From assembly GCA_958295665.1 (NCBI GenBank), contig OY282559.1:129989605-130053604 (forward strand): 64,000 nucleotides of DNA, read 5' to 3'. The notes under the pieces are model-generated. The model was not told the origin of the DNA and did not search any database. It saw only the letters and a list, made by a program, of their open reading frames with translations. This DNA comes from Tipula vernalis. Taxonomy: Eukaryota > Arthropoda > Insecta > Diptera > Tipulidae. The position numbers and the translations under genes were made by a program. Position 1 is the stretch's first letter, and each line of letters begins with the position of its first letter. Below are positions 13,066-27,932 of the stretch, piece after piece.

Positions 13066-13728
13066 ATGGTGATGAATATGCCACCAGCGTTCAAATGGGG
13101 AACGTCATCAATTATATCAGAAGCGTGGAAAATATTTAAACAACGCATAGAAATATACATGAAAGCTACGGGCAATGACAAAAAAATAGATGAAGTGAAA
13201 GTGGCAATTTTATTGAATATTGGCGGAGAGGAACTTATTAAAGTTCTTATTGCTGCGCAGGAAGAAGATGCGAAAGCAGAAAAAGCAAATTACAAAAAAG
13301 TGATGGAATTAATTGAAACATATTACAACCCTCGGAAAAACATTGTATATGAGAGATACATGTTTAACAAAAGAATGCAGAGAAATGGTAAAACATTCGA
13401 TAGTTTTCTTAACGACGTACAAAGACTAGTGAAAACATGTGATTATGCAGATGCGGATTCGAAAATACGGGATAAAATCGTATTGGGTATTAGCGATCTG
13501 TCCTCACAAGCAGGATTATTAGATATAGACAACTTGAGTGTGGAGAAAGCGATAGAGAAGTGGCGGACAGTCGAGATTAATAAGCAACAAACGGCGGAAG
13601 TGCAAAAAACAAGAAGAGAACAGGTGGATGTCATAAAACATAACGGAACAAGAGCCAGCACGAGTAATAATTTCTACAAAGGTAATCAATTTACAAAATC
13701 TAATGTTAATCAACATGTACATAAATAG
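13066..13728 (+). CDS. gag: Gag of the gag-side Gypsy lineage
   Basis: An open frame of 220 codons starts at ATG 13066. The capsid-like core reads W..FKQRIEIYMKATG...K..EVKVAILLNIGGEEL, then IETYYNPRKNIVYERYMFNKR and GKTFDSFLNDVQRLVKTCDY, the typical pattern of Gypsy retrotransposon gag. The C-terminal end is basic, and the zinc knuckle lies in the overlapping next frame (NKCNQKHGVKKC, CKQCYRVGHF). The protein would package element RNA in the cytoplasm. This is the only unbroken frame in the left half. It has no recognisable relation to the gag at 55899-56963, which supports two origins for the element. Confidence 0.8.
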   Translation: MVMNMPPAFKWGTSSIISEAWKIFKQRIEIYMKATGNDKKIDEVKVAILLNIGGEELIKVLIAAQEEDAKAEKANYKKVMELIETYYNPRKNIVYERYMFNKRMQRNGKTFDSFLNDVQRLVKTCDYADADSKIRDKIVLGISDLSSQAGLLDIDNLSVEKAIEKWRTVEINKQQTAEVQKTRREQVDVIKHNGTRASTSNNFYKGNQFTKSNVNQHVHK

Positions 13729-16640
13729 AAATAATGTGGGTGATTTTTTTTGTAATAAATGCAACCAAAAACATGGAGTGAAGAAATGTCCCGCGTATAT
13801 ATTTAATTGTAAACAATGTTATCGAGTAGGTCATTTCACACATGCTTTTTTTTACAAAAGGATTCATACACTAAATAAGATAGATAATAAGGAAGATCAA
13901 TTTCTAATAGAATCCATAAATATAATCAATTTTAAAAGTAAGGAATGGGTAGAAATAATGAAAATAGAAGATCAAAAAATAAATTTTAAAATAGATACAG
14001 GATCGGATTTAAATATATTACCCAATAATATTTTAAAGAATTTGAAGTCTAAAAATAAAATTACAAGCACTAATATTACTCTGGAAACGTTTGGAGGATT
14101 TCAAATAAGCCCATTAGGGGAAATAGATTTATTGTTAGAATTTGAAAAATATAAGTATATGCAGCCATTTATAATAGTTAGCGATGAGGGCACCCGACCT
14201 ATTATTGGTTTAAGGACCAGTGAATTATTTAAATTAGTTAGCAAAAAGAGAATATTAGAGGTTACAACAAAAAAGGATTTAGTTAAGGAAAATCCAAGTT
14301 TATTTAGTGGTTTGGGTTGTTTACCAGGGTCATGCAGAATAACAATAAAATAAGGTGCAATACTGATTATAAAAGCTCCACGTAGAATACCCATAATGCT
14401 AAAAGAAAAATTCAAATTAAAACTAGATAGTTTAGAACAAAATGGTATAATATCGAAAGTAAATCATGGAGTAGAATGGATAAATAATTTGGTAATTATA
14501 GAAAAACCGGGTGGTGATTTGAGAATTTGTCTCGATCCCAAGGAACTGAATAACGTAATAGTGCCTGAATATTATCCAATTCCATCATTAGAGGATCTCA
14601 TGATGAATTTAAAGGGAAAAATGTTGTTTACAGTATTGGATATGAAAGACGGATTTTTCCAAATCAAACTAGATAAACAATCAAGTGAATTGTGTAGTTT
14701 TGGTACCATATTTGGCGTATATAAGTTCAATAGATTACCGTTTGTGTTAAGTATGGTACCCAAATATTTTCAAAAGGTTAATGAGCAAAATTTTAGAGAT
14801 ATTAAAGGTGTGTTCATTTATATAGATGACATATTAATTAGCGCCGAAAACGAAATGGAACATGATAGAATATTAGAACAAGTATTAGAAAGAGCTATAA
14901 AGTTAAATTTAAAATTTAATGAGGGTAAAATTCAGTTTAAAGTAGAAACGATTAACTATTTAGGGCATATGTTGTCAAAAAGCGGAGTTACTTCGGATCC
15001 AAAAAGGGTAAACGCGATAGACACAATTAAAAACCCAACAAACGTAAAAGAATTACAGAGCATTTTGGGCATGCTAAATTACAAGCGTGCTTTCGTACCA
15101 AATATGTCAGAATTGACAGCGGGAATGCGAGAACTATTAAAGAAAAAGAAACTATTTAAGTGGGAAAAAACTAATTCTATATCTTTGAATAAAGTGAAGG
15201 AAATTATCAAATCGTCGGAAGCGTTAGGAATATTCGATGTAAATAAACAATTGACAGGATGGAATAGGATCAGTGTTGCTACAGGAGGTAAGCCAATTAG
15301 CTATGCATCTAGAAGTCTTTCAGAATGTGAGCAAAGATATGCTCAAATAGAGAAAGAATTATTAGCAATTGTTTTTTCATTTAAAAAGTTTCACAACTAT
15401 ATATATGGTAGGCACATTGAAGTGAAAACAGATCATCAGCCATTAGTTAGTTTACTGAAGAAAGAAATAGCAAGTTCACATGGTTCTAGGATACAAAGGA
15501 TGAGACTTAAATTAGTAATGTACAATTTTACAATAACATATTTGCCAGGAAAATATATGCTAATAGCGGACTTACTGTCAAGATCAAAATCGAATGATCC
15601 CATTGAAGAAGAAAATTTGACAGAAATAGTACATACAATTAATGTTAGCACAGAAAAGGAAAGGCAATACCAAATGGACACAGGAAAAGATATAGTTTTG
15701 TCACAACTAAAAGAATATGTAATAAATGGATGGCCAAAAAATTTAGATAAAACAGATGACAATGTAAGAAAATATTTTAAATATAGAAAAGACATTACCC
15801 TAGAAAATGATTTATGTTTTTATAAGGATAGATTAATTATACCGTCAACCTTAAGAAGGGATATGTTAAATCGTCTACACAAAAGCCATCAAGGGATAAC
15901 AAAAACTAAGTTACGAGCACAAACCATAGCGTTTTGGCCAAACATAAAGAGGGAAATTGAGGATATCGTAATGGCTTGTTCAATTTGTAAAACATATAGA
16001 AATGCAAATAGGAAGGAAAGCATTATTCAGCAAGACATACCAAACAGACCATTTATGAAAATTGCATGCGATATTGGGCAGTACGGAAATATGACATTTT
16101 TAGTAGTTGTAGATTTTTTTAGTAAATGAATAGAAATTATAAAATTAAATGCGAAAACTTCCACAGAAGTAAAGAAAAGTTAAAGACAATGTTTGCAAAT
16201 CATGGAATTCCCAATGAGCTAGTGGCAGATAGCATGCCTTTTAATAGTTATGAGTTCAAACAGTTCTCAGATAACTGGGGGTTTAAAGTTATTACTAGCT
16301 TTCCACATTATCCACAATCAAATGGTTTAGCTGAAAAACGAATACAAACCGCTAAGAATATATTAAGAAAGAATAAGGACTGGAAAGCAGCATTGCTCGA
16401 ATACAGGAATACTTTGATACCAGATATTGAGTTATCACCAGCGCCAATTTTGATGGGAAGAAGAACTAGGACGAAATTACTAATTAGGGATAAATTGTTG
16501 GGCATTTCAAATGAAGAGTCGATCAAAAGAATGCTTGAAATGAGAAATAAGAAAGTTGCCAATCATTATAATAAAAGTGCTAGAGATAGGAAAGATTTCG
16601 AATTAGGTGATATAGTAATGTGTAGGGACTACTCCTCGGT
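13703..16640 (+). pseudogene. pol: Pol of the gag-side lineage (protease, RT, RNase H, integrase)
   Basis: The frame overlaps gag by 26 bases. It begins with zinc-knuckle residues, then a retropepsin box FKIDTGSDLNILP. A TAA at 14351-14353 interrupts the frame, which continues unshifted. RT shows RICLDPKELN, TVLDMKDGFFQI and an intact YIDD box (about 14820). The start of RNase H, where the first catalytic Asp belongs, is deleted (near 15255), though KTDHQPL remains. The integrase zinc domain (HKSHQG, CSIC) and first core Asp (CDIG) precede a TGA at 16127-16129; a further frameshift follows near 16175. The second Asp region reads VADSMPF, and the Glu region QSNGLAEKR. The lineage resembles CsRn1/Kabuki-type Gypsy, but I hold that only loosely. 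Confidence 0.8.
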
Positions 16641-18983
16641 TCTGAATCAATGGAGAAGATGAATGCTAACATCGATTACAGATCTAATACTATATCTCTT
16701 ACCAACCACAAGTTTCAGTTTTACCGTTACTATCCAGCGGACAATTTCTATCACCATACAGTCACCTTTCATACTTCAGAAAACGGCGACTGGGCACTAC
16801 CCCAGTATGTAGAACTCAACAGTCAAATTACTGTCCAACCCGGTCTTTATAAGGCCACTAATCTGAAAATGACCATTAAAATTTTAACTAGTGAACCAAT
16901 TCCACCGAAACACATTCAAAACATTCACGATTAATAATTTCGAAATCATGAAACCAATACCGATTTCGAGTGATGTTGATATTGCTAAAGAAGACATAAA
17001 GAAAATACTTCGCACAGACCACCTCAGTACACAAGAATTAACATTTCTCATTGACACAATTTATAACAACCGCACAATCCTTTTAAGACCCAACGAAAAA
17101 TTGTCCGCTACAGTCGGAATCAAACACAACATTATCACACGTGATGAAGCCCCGGTCTACACCAAAACTTATAGATATCCCCACTACTTTAAAGCTGATG
17201 TAGAAGAACAGATCCAAGAAATGCTTAATAATGGGATAATTCGACATTCTCATAGCCTCTACTCAGCGCCTATTTGGGTGGTCTCCAAAAAAGCAGACGC
17301 TTCAAGCAAACGCAAAGTACGGGTTGTGATTGATTATAGGAAACTAAACGAAAAGACAATCGACGACAAGTACCCAATTCCTCAAATAGAGGAGATATTG
17401 GATAATCTGGGAAAGTCTACCTACTTTACCACACTGGATTTAAAATCAGGCATTCACCAAATCCTAATCGATGAAAACTCGCAAGCAAAAACTGCATTTT
17501 CCTCAGATAGAGGACACTTTGGTTTAAAAAATGGTCCGGCGACGTTTCAACGCGTCATGAACAACGTACTTCAGGGACTTGTACGTAAAATTTGTCACGT
17601 TTATCTCGACGACATCGTCGTTGTCGGAGAAAACCTGAAATTACACTTGAAGACCTTGAATACCATTTTACGTAGGCTCTCAGAATTCAACCTTAAAATC
17701 CAACTTGATAAATGTGAATTTATGAAGAGAGAAACCGAGTTTTTGGGCCATCTCATAACGCCAGATGGTGTAAAACCTAATAGAGACAAAGTACAAAAGA
17801 ACTTGGACTGGCCGTTACCAAAAAAGCAGAAAGAAATTAAACAATTTCTCAGACACTCCGGATATTACAGGAGATTCATAAAAGATTATTCAAAAATCGC
17901 GAGGAACATGACGAAGTACTTAAAGAAGGAAACACCTCTATATCCGGCAGACCCAGATTATATCAGGTCCTTCGAAACACTCAAAAACACTATTGCAACC
18001 GGATTTTGCGCTTGGCGCCGTTCTTTCCCAAATTCAAAATAGGGTCGAGAAACCCATCGCGTTCGCATCCCGTACCCTAAATTCAACAGAAGCGAGATAT
18101 GCAACCAATGAAAAAGAGGGATTGGCCATAATTTGGGCGGTAAAAAGTATCAGCCTTACCTTTACGGGAACAAATTCACCCTGGTAACTAACCACAAGCC
18201 TCTCACATTCCTCAAGTCCTCTGAAAACAATTGCCAATCACGACGAAGCCGCTAGAGAGACTGCACATGGACATTTTTACTATAAACAAAAGCAAATTCT
18301 TGTCAATAATAGACTCCTTTTCCAAACATTTACAAATGTTACCAATGGAAACGAAAAATATCACCGATGTAACCTGTGCTCTCAATAAATACTTCAGCCT
18401 TTTCGGAATACCAAACAGTATTGTGTGCGACCACGAAACTACATTTCAATCCGTACAAATGAGAGAATTTCTGAATAAACTTCATTTCCAATTAGAGTAC
18501 GCATCGTCTTCAGAATCTAATGGGCAGATCGAAAAGACCCATTCAACGGTTATCGAAATATACAATACTAATAAAAGTAAGTTGCCAAATCATACTACCC
18601 CAACTGCCATAGAATTGTCAGTTGCATTGTATAACAAGAGCGTGCACTCTGCCACCGGCTTCACGCCGAATGAAGTGATTTTCAATCAAAACAACTCCAC
18701 TAACCCCGCAGAAATTCAAGCACGAACACACGAAATATTTCAAACAGTTCACGATCATTTGCAAAAAGCATGCACAAGAATGGAAAGATACAACTCTTTC
18801 AAGGAAAAACCACCCGACCTTACAGAAGGTCAAACGGTGTTCCTCAAACCCAACATCAGAGCGAAGTCTCAACCGAGAGGAATTAAGACAAAAATTCAGA
18901 ATTTTGCGCTGAAAACATTCCACACAAGTAGAAACATTAAGCGAAATCACAGTAAAATAAAAAGATTGAAAAAACAAAATTAA
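16641..18983 (+). pseudogene. pol: Pol of the env-side lineage (protease tail, RT, integrase core)
   Basis: From GSESMEKMNANIDY the protein follows the errantivirus-like pol at 52429-55725 closely. Frame breaks occur near 16900 and 18000. Differences from that sister are an in-frame loss of seven residues just before GLKNGPATF (about 17520), loss of about 23 residues at the RNase H start (about 17995), and a jump at about 18235 that removes the end of RNase H and the integrase zinc domain, about 250 residues. The RT box VYLDDIVVVG is intact. The integrase core keeps MDIFTIN, VCDHETTF and SNGQIEKTH. The stretch 18231-18983 is open to the C-terminus with a basic tail. The deletions make it non-functional. 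Confidence 0.85.
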
Positions 18984-19139
18984 TTAAAATCAATTTTTCT
19001 TATCATTTCAGATAAATCTTAGTAAAACTTTGCAATTTTTGATAAAATTAGATAGACATACAACTATAGTTTCAAAATAATATTGTTAATTTATTATTCA
19101 ATTGTAAGCTTAAATTTATGCTTTTAATTCAATAAAAAA

Positions 19140-20735
19140 ATGCATTTCATTATGAAACTACTTACAGTAACAATAACTTTACAAATCTGTTTTAGTAAAA
19201 AATTAGAAATAAAAAATTTACACGAAGGCCCAATTTTATTGCCTAAATTTAAACCATGTAAAATACCAACACGGGTCATAAAAATTATACATCCTATTAA
19301 CCTCACAAATTTAGAAATTACCATAAACTCAATCAGCATAATTGTTAAAAACAAATTAGATGATAAGTTAGAATTAAACAAGATCATACAACACAAATAT
19401 ACAGAATTAGTTAATAACTTCCATCAAATAGTACCGAAACAGAGGATACGACACAAACGTTGGGACACCTTAGGGTCCGCCTGGAAATGGATGGCAGGCA
19501 CTTCCGATCCCGAAGATCTCCGGCTAATCAATGGCACGATGAACGAACTCATCAATGCAAATAACCAGCAGTTTCACGTCAATGAGCAAATCAATCAAAG
19601 AATCGAAATTATCACAAGCACCGTAAACAGAGCAATGCAGTTTACAACTATAGCCAATACCGTGATACTCACTGAAATCAATATGATCGCCACGATTACA
19701 AACATCGACACAGTAATTAAAATACTTGAAGATATCCAAGAGACAATAGTCAGGACAAAGATCGAACTGCCAACCAATCGGATTCTCACACTGACAGAAA
19801 TTTTAAAGATAAAGGATCTCCTAGTCAGCCAGGGTATCAATGTAACGCTGCCAGACGAAGCGCTTAAATACGTAACACCCAAAATCGCCATTAACAAAGA
19901 CACGCTTCTATATGTCCTACAAGTACCTAAAATGGAAGAGGAAGACTCCGTCATTTTGACTATAATACCTTTAGTCGTCAACAACACAATTATACCCGAT
20001 TACTCACAACATTTAATTAAATCTAAACAGAAGGTATTCACGACATTAAATCATAACACCTTCGTCCAAAAACACTCCGACATTAAGGAGTTTCGGGATA
20101 GATGCATCAGACCGTTAATAATAGGAGCTAGAAGTCAGTGCAATGTTACGTCAGAAACACAAACTACCATTCAATATATCGCAGAAGATAAACTTCTCCT
20201 CATTAATGCCAAGAATGAAACGCTATACTCAAACTGCACGCCTAACAATAGAGAATTAACATGGAATTTGTTGGTAGACTTTTGCAATTGTACGCTGACT
20301 TTCCGTGACCAAAAGTTCTACTCGTATGAAGTAGAAACTGAGATGCAGGTAATTCAAGGAGCGATGCTTGATGTACAAGCCACACGTCAATTAATAGCCT
20401 CCTTGAGTGTTGATGTTCTCAATCAAGAAAACATCGAGAACAGAAAACGGTTGACTCACGTGTAATTAAGACAAGCAGATCAACAAAACTGGATGTTGAC
20501 CCTGTCAGGAGGAATCTTTGTCTCATCAATAGGTAAAATCATATTGATCGTCTACATTCGTATTGCTCACCGCTCATCCACAATAAACATCAACGATTCG
20601 AGTAAAACATCATCGCCCACATCCACCACCTTGCCTAGCACATCCTACTCTGATGTACTCTCCAAATATTCCATCCTACCAAAGGCCGAGGACGCCCTTT
20701 CTCCAACCCCCGGAGGAGTTACATGCGCAAGATAA
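19140..20735 (+). pseudogene. env: Errantivirus-like env with one stop codon
   Basis: ATG at 19140 opens a signal-peptide-like start (KLLTVTITLQICF). A furin-type site RHKR lies near residue 105, directly before WDTLGSAWKWMAG, the segment after cleavage that marks Gypsy/ZAM/17.6-type env. Heptad-rich sequence and several NxT/S sequons follow. The frame stops at TAA 20463-20465 and continues in the same frame to 20735 with a transmembrane segment (SGGIFVSSIGKIILIVYI) and a Ser/Thr-rich tail. The last codons reach into the 3' LTR start. The env at 50832-52406 is its sister. The protein would be membrane-bound; the stop removes the anchor. Confidence 0.8.
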
Positions 20736-20839
20736 AGCTGACTGCATTCCATTCCCACCATTCAAATGCAACATCAGCAAAAACAATCAAGTTGAAACCT
20801 TTGAACAAAAGATACCGGATGGAAAATATCGAATGATAA
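20717..20839 (+). repeat. 3' LTR fragment of the chimeric element
   Basis: These 123 bases repeat 12638-12760 with one visible mismatch, then similarity ends abruptly. The remaining ~187 bases seen in the left LTR are absent, replaced by 40 bases leading into a (TA)n tract. Confidence 0.85.
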
Positions 20840-20879
20840 TATTTTGATAACATAGCATTAATTGTTGTATATATAGTAT

Positions 20880-23721
<2,842 letters not shown>

Positions 23722-24236
23722 CTATATTTCTCTTTTAGGCAAGATAAATCCTGGCATGCTGATGTACTTCATTTTGAGAATAAACTTGCTGGAACATGGT
23801 TGTTTTATTTTAAGCTTTTGACGTGCTGGAGATAGATGGTTGTAAACACTGATGTCTATATTGAAATTTCTGGTTAAAATTATCGGTATATTCCAAAACT
23901 CGTCTAGGTCACTAAATATCTGTGCAAACTTGCGTGTGTAACATGCCAAGTTTCGCAGCATAAACTCTCGTGCTTGCTTAGATGTGATCTGTGTCGATAA
24001 ATATAAAGTGATGATTAGGCATTGCTTACCGTTAATGTTGGCTCTTATCGCACAAATATTGCCAAAGTAATCGATGTCTGCGATATTTGAGGTATTGCCA
24101 TTATTCCACTTGAGCAGTATTTGCGCCGAAGCGCAGTTACAGCATCCTTTTTCTCGTAAATTGCGACACCTCCTGCGTTTATCTTTCCACGCTTATGCAG
24201 CGAGACGCATTTGAAGTCCTCGATAATTATAGCCAC
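23722..24236 (-). pseudogene. Helitron C-terminal endonuclease-like domain
   Basis: Two open pieces (24045-24236 and 23722-23961) in different frames carry GGVAIYEKKDAVTA, then NIPIILTRNFNIDI. This matches the layout of the endonuclease/exonuclease/phosphatase-like tail attached to helicases in several arthropod Helitrons, where the second box is usually GDFN. Here it reads TRNFN, so a key acidic residue is lost. The assignment rests on these boxes and on position after the helicase. Confidence 0.55.
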
Positions 24237-25866
24237 ACCAGTAGTGTATCTGAACTCAACACAGGGTCAGTTTCGATGTCTTTACTGTGAGCCACTAGAC
24301 TTTGCACATTGTGACTAATTAAGCATAAATTCGTCGGCGCCTTTGTATTAAGAACTTCGACCACTTGATCGCCCAACGTTTGCATGCTATGTTTGTCTAT
24401 AGCCTTGCTAATTCGGATGGCAAATCCCGAAGTCTTGGATTGTTATTCTCATCCGTGTGGTTGAACATAAAATCATCATTGGTGTTGGTTAAGAAGAGGC
24501 CATCGATTGACATGCCTCTCGATAATGCTACATAAACCAACTACTGATCTTGTGACTTGTTGTAGTGAAATACCACTTGAGAGAATGTACCACCCTGCGA
24601 TTTATGTATGGTCATTGCGCATGCTGGCACGCAGGGGAACTGGAGTCTTCTACATTTCACAGTACCTTTTAACTGAATGGTAGCCGATCGCTTGGAAATC
24701 GGAGTTCAACTAGGCGACACGGATTTGCTCACGACGTATGGTTTAGCGTTCAGGCGTAATATTGCTCCAGTTTTGTCATTGTCGAACTGGAACCACAATC
24801 GGCTCACCCCACAACTCGATTGTTCCACAATTACCGCTACATGGTCTGTATTGTCATCCATATCAACTAATCCAATCTCTCCGAGCAAAGGTTGTGTGAT
24901 ATGCTTCAGTTCACCGATCACTCCGTTTACAATCCCGTCGGCCACATCTACGTTTGTTGTTATCATGTACGGCATACCATTGCGATAAGCTTGTAGTGCT
25001 TCATGTCCCAAGCTGCTACACTGTCTGCTGGCCATGGTTATTCTGAATGCAGAATGTATTGTCGTTCCGTTTATGACCACTGCAGTCTTGCCTGTAGTTG
25101 CACAAGCGACATACGCGTTGTGCGTAGAATTGTGAGTCTGCGCAAATCGGTTGTAGGTTTCCATTAGTATTCGCAAAGTGAATGTCTTACGGCAACCAGC
25201 GGGTCCGGTGAAGAAGGTTTGAATTGGTCGACACTTACCAGTGTTGTCGTGTAAAACATGTATTGCCTGCAGCATCAACTTACGTTGCTCATCATTAGTC
25301 AGTCATACCGGAATACTCGCGATATCATCGTCGTTTGATTCTTCAAAACCAACTGTTCTTACAAATTCTTGGCGTTTCTGCTCGGCTTGCTCTACTTCGC
25401 CATCAATTTCATTGCATATCTTGCGATACTCCTCAACGGCTTGTTCGATATTCATTCCAACTTCGTATTTTTTACGTTTAGACATGATCGAGACTAAATT
25501 GTTCACCGTACGCCTGCAAAAACTTGTTCCTGTCTAGCAAGTCACACAATTCGTTTCGGAATGGAACGTACAATGTCACAATTTCTCGTTTCCAGTTAAT
25601 CAGATCGGCAATATCATACTGCCGGAATCTAACAACACGGCTTTTATCCTGTTTTCGGTTTAGCGCATTAACAGCATCCTCGATAGCGTTTACATTGGCA
25701 TTATTGCTCTCATTGTCACCGCCATCATCGCCTTCATTACTATCAACATCAGATGTCGTAGTTGTGGCGATGGTCGTTGCTCATGGAACTTGTAAGTTCT
25801 AGCTGGGGAGTACCATGCCGCGAAATCTGCAAGGCAAACCTCGTTCATGCCGTTTCATAATTCATA
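24237..25866 (-). pseudogene. Helitron linker and Pif1-type helicase (internal deletion)
   Basis: The linker near 25520-25640 shows YDIADLINWKREIVTLYVPF. A short frame (25303-25506) ends in a TGA and reads on, in the same frame, into the helicase (24706-25278). The Walker A motif is altered to GPAGCRKT where the third Gly is usual, and motif Ia (TGKTAVVINGTTIHSAF) follows. The sequence then jumps to the C-terminal side (QAYRNGMPYMITTNVDVADG), so the motif II region with the DE box is missing. Motifs V and VI appear beyond a stop as AMTIHKSQGGTFS (about 24610) and LVYVALSRG (about 24525). It would unwind DNA during transposition. Confidence 0.8.
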
Positions 25867-27158
25867 CTATTGGATAATATTCGAAGTCCACACATTTGTA
25901 GAGTCTTTAGCAACTCCTTCGTCGTTCATCCGCTTGATTGATTTGTGGGATTTAGTACGCTTGTGAGGCCACATTGTCGGCACAAAGACCACTTCACGAC
26001 TTGATTCAGACATTAGTATACGCAACAAATACCAAGCCGCTTCCTGACTGCTCATTTCGACACTATATATAGCATCTTGAAGCTGATAGTCTTAAGAAGA
26101 GTGGTGTAATCATGATCCGGGTTCTCGCTCTGCAACTCGATCAATTGATAATGAAGATTGGATATGCCTCGATTGGTTTTGTTCACCTATTCGACAACGT
26201 GCGCTGCACAAGAGTACTCCTCTAATATGAAATATAAATCCATGTTCGAGTTCAACATGCAGTCCAAATAGTACGGTAATGTTACGTTTCCGTCAACTAA
26301 GAACGTTTCCAACGTATCATAAGATTTTTGTTCCAGTAGCTCCCGCAATTTTCGCATGCGTTTAACTAAAATTTCCCGCCGACTGTCGCCTTTGGTGATA
26401 GGTAATAAAATTCTTGTTTTTTCCATTGGCCAGTATGGAATATTAAATCGACCGCACTTGTTATTCTTTTTATAACACGAAAACGTGTGCTTGTGTATTT
26501 GTCGCGCATACTGTGCCTCGCTCAACATACTGTCGTCATTGGACACGGAGCAGAGGTCGGCTATTAGTTTTATTGTCTCAGGCATCTGTTCACTAACCGT
26601 TTCTCTTGGATCGTTTTCCAGCCAAATTAGTATGTGAGCATGTGGACTATTTCGATGTTGGAATTCTATGCGCTTGAAATAATCGACGACTCGATATCGA
26701 CCAAAAGCATTGAAGCCTTTAGGTGATGACAAGATGCCCATGATCGTTTTCAACAGACGATCAAAGTATATACAGTAAGTTACTGGGTCTTCATTGACAA
26801 AGTTCGTACGCTGCAGAGCATTTAATTGTTGCAACGCATTCAATAGCTCATCTTCCAATAGGTCAGATCCAATGCAAGTTTTAAGTCTATGTAACGTACG
26901 CAACAAGTGCGGCCAATGGATTTCATTAGCGCTTAAGTAAATCGCCGGAAAAAATAGTTCTTCTGCATTGTCATCATAGAAAATCGACCATGGTTCTTGA
27001 TTCATACCGGGAGCTATATCCAAGCACTGATCTTCATTCCATATCATGGTGTGTTGATGAACAATCAACAACTCGGCAACGTTATTGTGTTCTATTTTTC
27101 CTAAAATGTCCAGATCGTTAATTTCCTTCATCGGTGTGTCACTGCCAGTTGCCTTCAT
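25867..27158 (-). pseudogene. Helitron Rep (HUH nuclease) with catalytic tyrosines lost
   Basis: The open part (26187-27158) carries the metal-binding HUH motif in EFQHRNSPHAHILIWLENDP near residue 170 and the cysteine/histidine region HKHTFSCYKKNNKCGRF near residue 218. The nucleophile region, normally two tyrosines four residues apart, reads AAHVVE-stop-VNKTNRG at about 26170-26200: the first position is His and the second is a TAG stop. The frame then continues (NKTNRGISNL, SSQEAAWYLLRI) to about 25867. Rep would nick and rejoin the strand during rolling-circle transposition; without both tyrosines it cannot. Confidence 0.8.
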
Positions 27159-27932
27159 TAAGCGCTGCTGGATTTATCGTAATGTTGAAGTGCTTGTATA
27201 ATGGAGTATTAGTAAGGTAATTCAAACAACTCTTCACAGTCGCCTTCTTCACAAAACCAGACAGATAAGAAGTCTTGTGTATCGTGTGTTTCTTGATGTT
27301 GACGTTTTACGTGTAATCGTCATCTAGTTGTCTCGGTAGTTGTTGAACCATGTTGTTTACGTCAACAGGTACATTTATTACCTGTCCCACGATGCCGTAG
27401 CTTCCAGTCTCGTGCCTCAACCGACGAATCTGCATAAATGGCAGCCGTGGCGCTATGAGACGTTACAGCGATGCAATCCAGCAGCGGCAATTCGTTTGGG
27501 TAATCTGGATAATGTGAAGCCGTTATATTTCGACAATGCAGGTAAACGACTTTTCTTTAAATTAGTTCTGCAAGTAACGCACGCTTTAAAGTGAGTCGTG
27601 ATAATATTGGGAATCGAATTACGAATAACTGTCTGTTGATTCTCCTCTGTCAAACGCAAATCATTCGCAAACCACAACCGATCGCAGACGTCGCATACTC
27701 GACCAAACTCATTGTTAATAAATATTTTGTAGAATTGCGCAGTTGCTTTTTTATAACAATTCACATAAGTTGTTGGCTTTACGTAATCGACCTTCTCCGC
27801 GCCATCGACTTGTGCACTAGAGGTAGTCGCAATAGGCTGTTTGGCATCGGCCTTATTTATACGCGATCGTTTGGCAACGTGATAGCGTTTGCAACGGTCG
27901 GCTTGAGTCAAACATCTTTTCGGGTCCATCAA
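27159..27932 (-). pseudogene. Helitron N-terminal cysteine-rich domain
   Basis: ATG at 27932 opens a frame to 27453 with NNEFGRVCDVCDRLWF and CVTCRTNLKKSRLPALS. The two CxxC pairs and NGFTLSRLP are characteristic of the domain ahead of Rep in arthropod Helitrons. Beyond a frameshift near 27460 the homologous reading continues in another frame with PRLPFMQIRRLRHE, GSYGIVGQVINVPVDVN, LPRQLDDDY and KTSYLSGFVKKATV, interrupted by a stop near 27315. The domain probably binds DNA or contributes to strand handling; its exact role is not established. Confidence 0.75.

Larger units (their letters stand above)
12638..20839 (+). mobile_element. Chimeric Ty3/Gypsy element between (TA)n tracts
   Basis: The left half (gag, protease, RT, RNase H, most of integrase) belongs to one Gypsy lineage. 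At about 16637-16645 the sequence switches abruptly to a second lineage that matches the errantivirus-like element at 50441-57877, starting in the protease-RT linker and running through RT, integrase and env. The first 123 bases of the left LTR recur at the right end. Both halves carry stops and deletions, so the copy is dead. It could be a recombinant made by template switching, or one element inserted into another followed by a deletion. Confidence 0.75.
23722..27932 (-). mobile_element. Decayed autonomous Helitron
   Basis: Read on the minus strand, the remnants lie in the order of a Helitron RepHel protein: an N-terminal cysteine-rich domain, the Rep/HUH nuclease domain, a Pif1-type helicase, and a C-terminal endonuclease-like domain. 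Frameshifts, stops and an internal helicase deletion break it throughout. The element ends (5' TC, 3' hairpin and CTRR) were not located, so the limits are those of the coding remnant. Confidence 0.85.
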
